Of a stretch of DNA of 23,619 bases, positions 1 to 9,200 are shown piece after piece. Both the position numbers and the translations under genes were made by a program. Below the pieces are notes generated by a model. The model was not told where the DNA came from. It ran no database searches and saw only the letters and a list, made by a program, of their open reading frames with translations. How positions within the stretch are numbered: position 1 is the stretch's first letter; every line of letters begins with the position of its first letter. The DNA is from an uncultured Bacteroidota bacterium (lineage in GTDB: Bacteria; Bacteroidota; Bacteroidia; UKL13-3): assembly GCA_903888395.1 (NCBI GenBank), contig CAISTO010000053.1, forward strand, positions 1 to 23,619, read 5' to 3'.

Positions 1-992
1 AATGGTAAATAATAAATTGGATAGTTTTGAAGCAAAGCTTTAAATTCATCCGTCATTAAACGCATGCTGTCTTTTTCGGTACTTATAATTATTTTATTGG
101 TTGATGAATTGGCATCGAATGCAGCTAATAGTTTTGTTATTTCTTCGATTGTAAAATCGTGATGGTCGCCAAATTGCCAAGCATCAATGATAGTTTTTGA
201 GTTGGTTTCTAAATAATTTTCAAAACTAGTTGCCTTGGCAATGCCACTAAACAATAGTAAATCAATATTTCTTATTTCATGAATTGGCAAAATAATATTG
301 TTATAATAATGAACCAAATCACTGAATTTTTGGTAAGAAAAATATACTTTTTGGTGGGCTAAAGGATTTATATCGGCAATAATTTGTTTTTTTTCGCTGT
401 CGGATAAATCAGCATTGCATTTGGTAACTATTATGATATCCGCACGCTTGTAGCCAGCTCTGTATTCGCGTAAAGTTCCCGAAGGCGTTAAATAATCATG
501 GGTAAATAAATTATTGTAATCGGTCAATAAAATATTCAATCCAGCTTTGATAGCGCGGTGTTGAAAAGCATCATCTAGTAAAATAATATCGGTTTCGGGT
601 GCATCAAACAGTAAATTAGGCACGCCAATCACCCTATTTTCCGAAACTGCTAAATCAATTTCATTTTTAAACTTTTGCTTGATTTGTCTTGGTTCATCGC
701 CAATTTGGGCAGCGGTACTTTCATTGCTTGCAAAAAAATAACCAATGGTTTTACGTTTATAACCTCGGCTTAAAACGGCTACTTTATATTTAGGCTTCAG
801 TAAATGAATCAGATATTCAATATGAGGAGTTTTTCCTGTACCGCCAAATGCTAGATTTCCAACATTTATAATAGGTAATTCAAAGGAGGTTTCGGTCAAT
901 AAACCTTTGTTATAGCATGTATTTCTTATGAATAAAATACAGCCATATAATAAGGTAAAAGGTGCAAATAAAATTCTAAAAAGTGTCATCAT
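1..992 (-). CDS. lpxK: Tetraacyldisaccharide 4'-kinase LpxK (3'-truncated by window edge)
   Basis: LpxK phosphorylates the 4' position of the lipid A disaccharide precursor at the inner membrane, a late step of the Raetz pathway. My translation of the minus strand from the ATG at 992 gives about 330 residues before the window edge, so only the last few tens of residues of a typical LpxK should be missing. An N-terminal hydrophobic anchor (about residues 4-23) is followed by the family P-loop at about residues 44-56 (VGN then GGTGKTP). Further on are the conserved LSRGYKRK segment and the DDAFQHR motif typical of LpxK. Two ATG codons lie in tandem (992 and 989), so the start could be either. 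It diverges from the dehydrogenase gene across a repeat-rich gap. Family assignment is firm; the C-terminus cannot be seen. Confidence 0.95.
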   Translation of the reverse strand, partial: MMTLFRILFAPFTLLYGCILFIRNTCYNKGLLTETSFELPIINVGNLAFGGTGKTPHIEYLIHLLKPKYKVAVLSRGYKRKTIGYFFASNESTAAQIGDEPRQIKQKFKNEIDLAVSENRVIGVPNLLFDAPETDIILLDDAFQHRAIKAGLNILLTDYNNLFTHDYLTPSGTLREYRAGYKRADIIIVTKCNADLSDSEKKQIIADINPLAHQKVYFSYQKFSDLVHYYNNIILPIHEIRNIDLLLFSGIAKATSFENYLETNSKTIIDAWQFGDHHDFTIEEITKLLAAFDANSSTNKIIISTEKDSMRLMTDEFKALLQNYPIYYLP

Positions 993-1245
993 ATTCAAGC
1001 TTCGATATTAGGAAATAAAATTGATTTTTCTTGAGTATTACATGATTTTTGATTTCCGAATTAGAGATTTTTGATTGAATAAAGAAGTTTTGTTCCATAG
1101 TAAATAAGTAAAGTACATTTTTAGTTTTTAAAAAATCATCTGCGTTTTCTGTATAATCTTTCGAAAAAATTACGGAATATTATATTTTCGATTGATGAGG
1201 ACACCAACCGAGAACAATTCTAAAAACAATTACAGTTAAAACGGT

Positions 1246-1335
1246 GCGGGAACGTCATCCTGAACGTAGTGAAGGAACTTTTACATTTGTTTAACTTTGT
1301 ATAGATGCTTCGTTCCTCAGCATGACGGCTCCCGC
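1246..1335. repeat. Imperfect inverted repeat, about 90 bp, interspersed-element type
   Basis: The left arm begins GCGGGAACGTCATCCTGA (1246-1263). The reverse complement of the right end begins GCGGGAGCCGTCATGCTGA (1335 leftwards). The arms stay partly complementary further in (GAAGGAAC against GTTCCTC). The outer arms are GC-rich compared with the surroundings. From general knowledge, short elements with a GTCATnCTGA core recur in intergenic DNA of Bacteroidota, so this is most likely one copy of a dispersed palindromic family. No second copy is in this window. Confidence 0.6.
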
Positions 1336-1365
1336 AAGCATTGATTCTAAAAAAGATCTATGTAT

Positions 1366-1446
1366 TCTGTGAAATCTGCGGCAACCTTTCAATAAACTGT
1401 GCTACCAATAAAAAATAATCATTATAATCTTTGAAATCTGTGGTAA
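1366..1446. repeat. Two 19-nt direct repeats (TCTKTGAAATCTGYGGYAA)
   Basis: The sequences at 1366-1384 and 1428-1446 match at 16 of 19 positions, with differences G/T, C/T and C/T. A looser relative with the ATCTGCG and ATCTTT halves lies at 1138-1163. The second copy covers the TTG (1431) and GTG (1440) that could be read as upstream start codons of the dehydrogenase frame. This suggests that the extra N-terminal codons are repeat DNA rather than protein. Confidence 0.6.
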
Positions 1447-1466
1447 AATTTAACTTTATTGCACCC

Positions 1467-2393
1467 GTGAAAGTTTTAATTATAGACGATGTAGCTGACT
1501 TACTTATAAATGGTTTAGAAGAAATTGGTTATTCCGTAACCTATTTACCAAACATCAACCGAGCAGAAATCATTGCACTCATTGCACCTTTTGAGGTGTT
1601 GGTGTTAAGAACCAAAACGCTCATTGACAATGAAATTTTTGAGGCTGCTAAAAATTTAAAAATAATAGCCAGAGCAGGAAGTGGATTAGACAATATTGAT
1701 TTAACCATTGCTGCGCAACAAAATATTAATTGTATAAATGCTGGTGAAGCCAATGCCGATGCGGTTGGCGAATTTACTTTAGGCGCTTTATTGAATTTAT
1801 TGAGAAACATCAATATTGCCAATTCCCAAGTTCAAAATAAAATTTGGGACCGAGAAGGAAATAGAGGATTAGAATTGAACGGAAAAACAGTTGGAATTAT
1901 TGGTTTTGGAAATACAGGAAAGGCTTTTGCCAAAAAATTATCCGGTTTTGATGTTAAAGTTTTGACATATGATAAATATTTAAAAAATTATTCGAACCAA
2001 AATGCTCAAGAATCAAATTTGGACGAAATTTTTGAAAAAGTTGATATTTTATCACTTCATGTGCCACTAACTACCGAAACAAAAAATATAGTAAACGGTA
2101 ATTTCTTGGGTCAATTTAAGAAAAAAATTTACCTGTTAAATATGTGTAGGGGAGAGGTGGTAAATATGCCTGAAACCATTGAATATATTAATAATAACAT
2201 CATATTAGGTGCCGCGTTTGATGTATTTGAAAACGAAAAATTAACCACACTAAGCAACCAACAGCAAAAAGATTTTGACTACCTTATAAACAACAAAAAA
2301 GTAGTTTTATCACCGCATATTGCCGGTTGGACTTTTGAGAGTTATGAAAAAATTGCGCAATCCATACTTTTAAAATTAACTAACTTAAAATAA
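1467..2393 (+). CDS. D-isomer-specific 2-hydroxyacid dehydrogenase, SerA-like (3-phosphoglycerate dehydrogenase family)
   Basis: This is an NAD-dependent D-2-hydroxyacid dehydrogenase. The likely reaction is 3-phosphoglycerate to 3-phosphohydroxypyruvate, the first step of serine synthesis, but substrate cannot be read from sequence. With the GTG start at 1467 the product has 308 residues and begins MKVLIIDD, as family members usually do. The Rossmann motif GFGNTG is at 146-151. The catalytic Arg-Glu-His triad is R228 (in MCRGE), E257 (in DVFENE) and H284 (in SPHIAGW). There is no C-terminal ACT domain, so serine feedback as in long SerA proteins is not expected. The frame is open upstream to a TTG at 1431, but those 12 codons overlap a repeat and do not look like the family N-terminus. 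No serC is adjacent, which weakens a strict SerA call. Confidence 0.85.
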   Translation: MKVLIIDDVADLLINGLEEIGYSVTYLPNINRAEIIALIAPFEVLVLRTKTLIDNEIFEAAKNLKIIARAGSGLDNIDLTIAAQQNINCINAGEANADAVGEFTLGALLNLLRNINIANSQVQNKIWDREGNRGLELNGKTVGIIGFGNTGKAFAKKLSGFDVKVLTYDKYLKNYSNQNAQESNLDEIFEKVDILSLHVPLTTETKNIVNGNFLGQFKKKIYLLNMCRGEVVNMPETIEYINNNIILGAAFDVFENEKLTTLSNQQQKDFDYLINNKKVVLSPHIAGWTFESYEKIAQSILLKLTNLK

Positions 2394-2509
2394 GCACAAT
2401 AAAATTTCTTTAGCGGTTAATTGCTTCTACATTTGATTTATTAATCGAAACCGATTTAATTTACCGCACTTAAACTCAATCCAATTTATAATTTGTAACA
2501 AAAATTTAC

Positions 2510-5500
2510 ATGAGAAGGATATATTTATTACTAGCTGCCTTAATAGGCATTTCTGCTATTGCAACGGCCCAGTCAAACTTGGGTTCACTTGCGGGCAAAG
2601 TCAACGATGAAACCACCAAAAAGCCGATAGAATTTGCTTTGGTTACCATAGAAGGTGGTGGAGGAATAAAAAAATCGAAATACACCGATAAAGATGGGGA
2701 ATTTGAATTTACAGCTATTCCCGCAGGAAATTACGATGTAACAATTTCATTAATAGGATATCAAAAAGCAAAAACTGAAGATATTCCGGTTAAAGGTGAT
2801 AACAAAATTACTAATAGGTCATTTAGTTTAAGTCCTAGTAATAAAACCAACTTAGGTCCAGTTACTATTAGGGATAAGGTTCAATTAATTGACCCTGATG
2901 ATCCTACTCAAAAAACGCTAAAAAATATAAATAAACAAGGCACTCAAAATATCAATGCATTGGCTGGAAGCCAACGTGGAGTTGATTCAAGAGGAGGCGG
3001 AACACCAAATATTGCAGGTTCACGTTCTGAAAATACTGCTTATTATATAGATGGTGTAAGGGTAACTGGAATTAGTTTGCCTGCTAACGCAATTGAAAAT
3101 TTAGAAGTTATTACAAGTGGTACTCCTGCTTCTTATGGTGATTTTACTGGTGGTGCAATTAGCGCTACTACCAAAGCGCCAACCAAACAATGGATTCGCT
3201 TTTTTGAATACAGAACGTCTAGTCCTTTTTATGGCTATTTAGACAATTCGCACCATAATGAATTTACCTCATTTATATCAGGTCCAATTTTATTAAGAGA
3301 CAAGGGAAACAGAGATAGAGAAAAAATATTAATTGGTTTTACCAATTCAATTAGAGCTGCTTATTCATTAGATGGTGGTTTACCCGCTGTAGATATGTAC
3401 AAGGTGAAAGATGCCAAAATGAAAGAAATAGAGGCAACTCCTGTTAGACCAAATGCATTAGGTTCATTGGTTCCAGCGGGTGAATTTTTAAGAAAAAGCG
3501 ATTTAGAAAAAACAGATTATCGTGTAAATGCTTCTGGTTATAACGTAAGTGCTAGTGGTAATTTTAACTACCAACCAAGTAATAATATAAACGTTAAATT
3601 AGGTTATATTTATAATTTTTTCAATCAAAATAATTGGAATAGCTATGCTTCTCTTTTAAATACTGCCAATAATTCAGTTTCGCAAGGATATAGAACGGTA
3701 ACCTATTTACAGTTTACCCAAATGTTTAATAAAAAAGAAGATACAACTAAAGCAAGATTAGAAGCTGCTATTACTAAGGGTGTAAAAATTTCGGATGCTT
3801 ATTATACTGTTAGGGTTAGTTACGAACGTAACTTCTCTGAAACATTTGATCCTAATAATGGCAAAGACTTTTTTAAATATGGTTATGTAGGAAAGTTTAA
3901 AACATATAATGCACCTGCTTACACCAATATTAGAAAAGGATTTCAACAGCCAGTTGATACCATTACTTTAAAAGATGGTAAACAACTTTTCTTAACTGGT
4001 TATACCCGTCAAACTGGATTTAGAGATACTGCTTTCCGTTTTACCAAAGCCGACTTTAATACTGTAAGAGGAAATTACACGCAAGCATTCTTAAATTTTT
4101 ATGGTGCCGATAATTTTGCAAACTTTGCTCCTTTAAGAGGTTTGGGTGCTTTGCAAAATGGTGACGATCCACTTTCTATTTATTCAGGTATGTGGGGAAA
4201 TGTAGGTGATATTCAAACAGGATATTCAAAAAGTTTATTTGAAAACTATATTGTATATATTGAATCAAATGCAACCATAGCTCCTCGTAGAAACTTAAAA
4301 GCAAAACATAATTTGCAATTTGGATTAACTTACGAACAACGTATTCAAAGAAATTACTCATTAGCAGCTGGTAACTTATGGAACTTAATGCCATTATTAG
4401 CAAATCGCCAATTCTCAGGTTTAGATTCAATTGGTTATGCAAAGTTTGATGCCAATGGAGTTTTTCAAGATACCATTACTTTCGACAGAAGAATAGTAGC
4501 TGCTGATCAAACTGAATTTGATAAAAATTTAAGAGATAAATTAATTAGTACTGGCGCAACAGATAATAATGGAAATCCAATTACTAGCCAAACATATCTT
4601 GATGTAAATTCATATTCACCTGGAACGTATAATTTAAATATGTTTTCGGCAAATGATTTATTAAATAACGGAAATTCGTATGTTGGTTATTTTGGTTATG
4701 ACCATTTAGGAAACGAAGTATCAGGCAAACCAGGTATCAACGAATTTTTCAAAAACAGAATTCTAGGTGCTTATCAACCAATTTATGCTGCCGCTTGGAT
4801 TCAAGATAAATTCCAATTCAAAGATTTAATTTTACGCGTTGGTTTACGTGTTGAAAGATTTGATGCAAATCAATTAGTATTACGTGATCCTTATTCAATG
4901 GTTCCAATTTTATCGGCAGGAGAAATTAGAACTGCTGCAGCAGGTTCGTTAAAAATAGAAAAAGATGCAATTCCTTCGGTAGTTCAAGACGATTGGAAAG
5001 TATATATTAACACCGATAATTTTAGCTCAAATACTTATGGTGTAGCTGGATTTAGAAATGGTAATAATTGGTATGACAAAAACGGTAACCCTGTTTCAGA
5101 TCCAGCAGCTATTCAACGTGCAGCTGGAACCAGTCAAAATATTCCTTATGTTGCGGATGCTAAAAGTCCAAAAGTACCAACAGCAGCTTCTTTTAAAGAT
5201 TACGTGCCAGATGTAAAAATTTCACCACGTGTTTGGTTCTCTTTCCCTATTAATACTTCTTCTCAATTCTATGGTACTTACGATATTTTAAATCAAAGAC
5301 CAGGTGGAAATGTTGCTCAAATTGACGATTATTTCTACTTATCAAACAGATTAACAGGTGTTATTGCAAATCCTGATTTGAAAATGACACAAGTAACTGC
5401 TTATGAAATTGGTTTCCGTCAGCAAATTGGTAAAAACTCAGCTATTGGTTTAATTGCTACTTACAGAGAAAATAGAAATATGACTCAATTATATAGCTTT

Positions 5501-6277
5501 ATTCAAGCTTGGCCAAATACTTATACTACTGTAGGAAACATAGACTTTTCAACTGTTAAGTCTGTAGGTTTAGAGTATAAATTAATTGATATGGGAAATG
5601 TAAATATTGATGCAAATTATAACTTACAGTTTGCCGATGGTTCAGGTTCAAATATTTCATCAAGTTCAGCTTTAATTCAAGCTGGTTTGCCAAATACTAG
5701 AACAATTTTCCCTTTAGATTTTGACACCCGTCATACTTTTAAAACCAATTTTGATTTCCATTATAAAGATGGTAAAAAATATGATGGTCCTATCATTGGG
5801 GGTAAAAAAATATTGGAAAATGCTGGTTGTAATTTTATTTTCTCAGCTTATTCTGGACGCCCTTACACTCAAAACTTAATTGCTACTCCAGATGCGCAAT
5901 CGGGAGCGGCTACTAGAAGTTCAATTAAAGGAACACCAAACGGGGCTAATTTACCAGCTCAGTTTAATGTGGACATTAACATTGATAAAAACTTTACCAT
6001 TAAAAATGGTAATGCAGGAGCTAAAGTTAAAGAATACCGCATGCGTGTATTCCTAACAGTTACTAATTTATTAAATGCAGCTAACGTAACTAGTGTTTAT
6101 AGATACACAGGTAGCGCTTACAGTGATGGTTATTTAAGTTCACCATTTGCAGCCGATCAAATTAGAACTGCAACCAATGCTCAATCATTTGTTGACTTAT
6201 ATAATACAAGAATGGTAAACTCTGACAGATTTTTATTACCACGCTTAACACGTATTGGAATTTCAGTTCAGTTTTAA
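2510..6277 (+). CDS. TonB-dependent receptor with N-terminal carboxypeptidase-regulatory-like domain
   Basis: This is an outer-membrane TonB-dependent transporter of 1255 residues. A signal peptide (about residues 1-20, cleavage after ATA) is followed by a CarboxypepD_reg-like beta-sandwich (about 25-115, with the TDKDGEFEF and GNYDVTISLIGYQ segments). The plug domain lies at about 130-225 and includes YYIDGVRVTG and the LEVITSGTPASYGDFTGGAI segment. The rest is a long beta-barrel ending in GISVQF, a terminal aromatic as expected for BAM substrates. The size and regulatory domain recall SusC, but no SusD lipoprotein follows. Instead a giant exported protein starts 19 bases downstream and a PorV-like gene comes next, so a role tied to that surface protein is more likely than glycan uptake in the Sus sense. 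The substrate is unknown. Confidence 0.9.
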   Translation: MRRIYLLLAALIGISAIATAQSNLGSLAGKVNDETTKKPIEFALVTIEGGGGIKKSKYTDKDGEFEFTAIPAGNYDVTISLIGYQKAKTEDIPVKGDNKITNRSFSLSPSNKTNLGPVTIRDKVQLIDPDDPTQKTLKNINKQGTQNINALAGSQRGVDSRGGGTPNIAGSRSENTAYYIDGVRVTGISLPANAIENLEVITSGTPASYGDFTGGAISATTKAPTKQWIRFFEYRTSSPFYGYLDNSHHNEFTSFISGPILLRDKGNRDREKILIGFTNSIRAAYSLDGGLPAVDMYKVKDAKMKEIEATPVRPNALGSLVPAGEFLRKSDLEKTDYRVNASGYNVSASGNFNYQPSNNINVKLGYIYNFFNQNNWNSYASLLNTANNSVSQGYRTVTYLQFTQMFNKKEDTTKARLEAAITKGVKISDAYYTVRVSYERNFSETFDPNNGKDFFKYGYVGKFKTYNAPAYTNIRKGFQQPVDTITLKDGKQLFLTGYTRQTGFRDTAFRFTKADFNTVRGNYTQAFLNFYGADNFANFAPLRGLGALQNGDDPLSIYSGMWGNVGDIQTGYSKSLFENYIVYIESNATIAPRRNLKAKHNLQFGLTYEQRIQRNYSLAAGNLWNLMPLLANRQFSGLDSIGYAKFDANGVFQDTITFDRRIVAADQTEFDKNLRDKLISTGATDNNGNPITSQTYLDVNSYSPGTYNLNMFSANDLLNNGNSYVGYFGYDHLGNEVSGKPGINEFFKNRILGAYQPIYAAAWIQDKFQFKDLILRVGLRVERFDANQLVLRDPYSMVPILSAGEIRTAAAGSLKIEKDAIPSVVQDDWKVYINTDNFSSNTYGVAGFRNGNNWYDKNGNPVSDPAAIQRAAGTSQNIPYVADAKSPKVPTAASFKDYVPDVKISPRVWFSFPINTSSQFYGTYDILNQRPGGNVAQIDDYFYLSNRLTGVIANPDLKMTQVTAYEIGFRQQIGKNSAIGLIATYRENRNMTQLYSFIQAWPNTYTTVGNIDFSTVKSVGLEYKLIDMGNVNIDANYNLQFADGSGSNISSSSALIQAGLPNTRTIFPLDFDTRHTFKTNFDFHYKDGKKYDGPIIGGKKILENAGCNFIFSAYSGRPYTQNLIATPDAQSGAATRSSIKGTPNGANLPAQFNVDINIDKNFTIKNGNAGAKVKEYRMRVFLTVTNLLNAANVTSVYRYTGSAYSDGYLSSPFAADQIRTATNAQSFVDLYNTRMVNSDRFLLPRLTRIGISVQF

Positions 6278-6296
6278 AAAGAAAAATAATAATTTT

Positions 6297-9200
6297 ATGT
6301 TAAACTTTAAAAATATAAAAACAGCAGCATTATTTTTAAGTGCTTTAGGATTTTGTTTAAATCTTCAAGCCCGTGAAAATATTGGAAAAGGAAATTTAGC
6401 TGGTAAATCAGCTAATGAAAATCCTTCATTTAAATCAAGTAATCCATTATCTAAAATGGGCGCTGGTTGCTTACCAGCAACTGCTCAAAAAGAACTTTCT
6501 ATAAACAATGTTAGAACCATTATATTAAATGGTGGTGACATGTGGTGGAATTTAAGTAACGCACGTTACGAAGTTCCTAAAGTTCAAACAGGTCAAGTAG
6601 CTAAAAACTCTTTGTTTTCAGGAGCACTTTGGATTGGTGGAATCACACAAGGAAATTTAAGATTAGCAGCGCAAACGTATCGTCAAACTGGTAACGATTT
6701 TTATCCAGGTCCATTACAAATTGATGGTTCCGCTAGTATTTCTGCCGATAGATGTAAAACTTTTGATAAAGTTTGGACTGTAACACGTTCTCAAATTGCT
6801 GCTCATATTGACGGTGATCCTTTAAACGCTCCCGTTGATATCCAACAATGGCCAGGAAACGGAAGTACTGGTGAGGCTAAGTTTTTAGCACCATTTTTTG
6901 ATGCAAATAATGATGGAGTTTATAGCTACGATGAAGGTGATTATCCTACTTTCAATCAAGGAGAGGCTGGCTTGGCTTCTATCCCTGATCAAATGATGTT
7001 TATTTGTTATAATGACAAAGGAAATATTCATACTGAAACTCAAGGATTGCCTTTAAACTTAGAATTTAGATTACAAGCATTTGGTTTTGCTACCAATGAC
7101 GAAGTAAATAACATGACTTTTTATAAAACTACTATTATCAATAGGGGTACTGAAATTATTGATAGCTGTGTTTTTGGTCAATGGGTAGATCCTGATTTAG
7201 GTAATTATGTAGATGATTATGTAGAATGTGATGTAAAAAGAAATTTAGGAATTTGCTATAATGGTGACGATAATGATGAAGGTATTTTAGGTTATGGATT
7301 AAATCCACCTAGTATTGGTGTCAACTTTTTTGAAGGCCCTTTAAATGAAAATGGAAAACAAATTGGTTTAACAAAATTTGTATATTATGATAACAACCAA
7401 TCTCAACAAGGAAATCCTTCTAATCCTGCACATTACTGGAATTATTTAAATGGCCGTTGGAAAGATGGACAACAAATTACTTATGGTGGTAATGGTAGAG
7501 GTGGTTCTGATACCGCTAGTTATATGTTCCCTGGTTCTACCGATCCTGGAAAAAGAGCTGCATGGACTGAAAGAATTGCCGGAAATACTCCTGCTGATAG
7601 ACGTTTTTTACAAACTGCTGGTTCATTTAAATTATTGCCAGGCGCAGTTAATAGAGTTACAATTGGAGTAGTTTGGTCAAGAGCTACTACTGGTGGTGCT
7701 ACTGGTTCATTTAATTTATTAAAAGAAGCAAGTGATAAAGCAACTGTTTTATTTAAAAATAATTTCAAAATTTTAAGAGGACCAGAATTTGATGACAACG
7801 CAGTAAAAATTACTGAATTGAACCGCGAATTAGTAATTAATATTATCAATGCTGAAAAACCAGAAGCTTTTAAAGCAAAAGTATCAGGTTTATGCACTGA
7901 TTCAACTGACTATAAATTCCAAGGTTACCAAATTTACCAACTTAAAATACCTACTACGCCAAGTGATTTCTCTGACAGAGATCAAGCTAGGTTAGTTGCA
8001 CAATGCGATTTACAAGATGGTATTGGTTTTATAGTTAATATAGTAAATGATCCAGATTTAGGAAATGTGAAGAAAATAATGGTGAATGGTGAAGACAAAG
8101 GCATCCGTCATTCTTTCCAAATAACACGTGATGTGTTTTCAATTGAATCAGATCAAACTTTGGTAAACTATAAAAACTACCATTTCTTAATTGTTCCATA
8201 TGCTGCTGTAACTAATTGTGTAGATGAAGCTTTACAATATTTATCAGGTTCTAAACCTGTAATTATAACTTGCACCCCTCACTTATCATATGGTCACCAA
8301 CAGGGAACTCAATTAAATGGTAGTTATACAAGTGGTCCTGCTTTAACAAGAGTTGAAGGAATTGGAAACAGCGGTAACTTTTTAAATTTATCAAAACAAT
8401 CGATAGAAGAAGCTTTAGCAGCTCCATATTTTTCTAAAAAACCAAAATATGTAGAAGGTCAAGGTCCTGTTATTATTAAAGTAGTAAATCCATTTAAAGT
8501 TCCTTTATCAGATTTTAGATTATTTATTAATGATAATTCAGCAAATTCCAAATTAAGTGATTCTCTTTCAAGAGCAAATGCTAGGTGGTATATTGTAAAT
8601 ACAATTACTAATGATACTTTTTTAGGTAAAAGAAATTTAGAATTAAATAATGAACAAATTTTTGAAGAATTAGGTTTATCAGTTACTGTGAGTCAAGTTG
8701 CCGCCCCCGGTGATCCAAATAATAGTACAGATTTATCAAATGGTTTTGTAGATGGTACCATTACATTTTCTGACCCAACAGACCGCTGGTTACAAGGCGT
8801 ACCAGATGGTATGATTGCTATTCCTCCTTTTAATTGGATTAGATCAGGTAATACCGGAACTCCAGATTTTGGAAATGTGGGTGAACATGATTATTTTAGA
8901 TCAATTGGTGGTAGCAAAGTAGCAATTGATCCTAGAAAACAATTTGGAAATATATTAGGTGGAACATGGGCTCCTTTTGAATTAGCTGCAAAAGCTACTT
9001 TAACAAAAACTGCTACAAATCAATATACAAGTAGTTATGGTCCTGGACTTAGTTTAACTCCTAATACCAACCAAATATCTGAAGACAATCCTTTGTCTAC
9101 TTTACAAGGTGTGGATGTTGTATTTACAAATGATAAAAGCAAATGGTCACAATGTATCGTTTTGGAAATGGGTGAAAACAGAGAGCAAAATATTGGAAAT

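Larger units (their letters stand above)
993..1466. other. Repeat-rich non-coding gap between lpxK and the dehydrogenase gene
   Basis: I see no credible gene in this 474-base stretch. It holds an 11-base direct repeat (GATTTTTGATT at 1044-1054 and 1066-1076), several copies of an ATCTGYG-type motif (1138-1163, 1366-1384, 1428-1446), and a long imperfect inverted repeat at 1246-1335. The promoters of lpxK (leftward) and of the dehydrogenase gene (rightward) should lie here, but I could not find a convincing Bacteroidota TTG/TAnnTTTG promoter pair. Confidence 0.6.

Noticed and set aside
1044..1076. Start of a CRISPR-like array (11-base repeat twice, period 22)
   Set aside because: Only two short AT-rich copies, no consistent spacer length and no cas genes. 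Simple intergenic duplication fits better.
1541..1822. 93-codon minus-strand open frame inside the dehydrogenase gene
   Set aside because: Antisense shadow of a gene with intact catalytic residues and no independent support.
6255..6296. TTG-initiated N-terminal extension of the giant exported protein overlapping the receptor gene
   Set aside because: The extension would put 14 charged and polar residues before a clean signal peptide that starts at ATG 6297.
7520..7897. 125-codon open frame on the minus strand inside the giant-protein gene
   Set aside because: It is a low-complexity antisense frame, fully inside a convincing coding sequence, with no recognisable domain.
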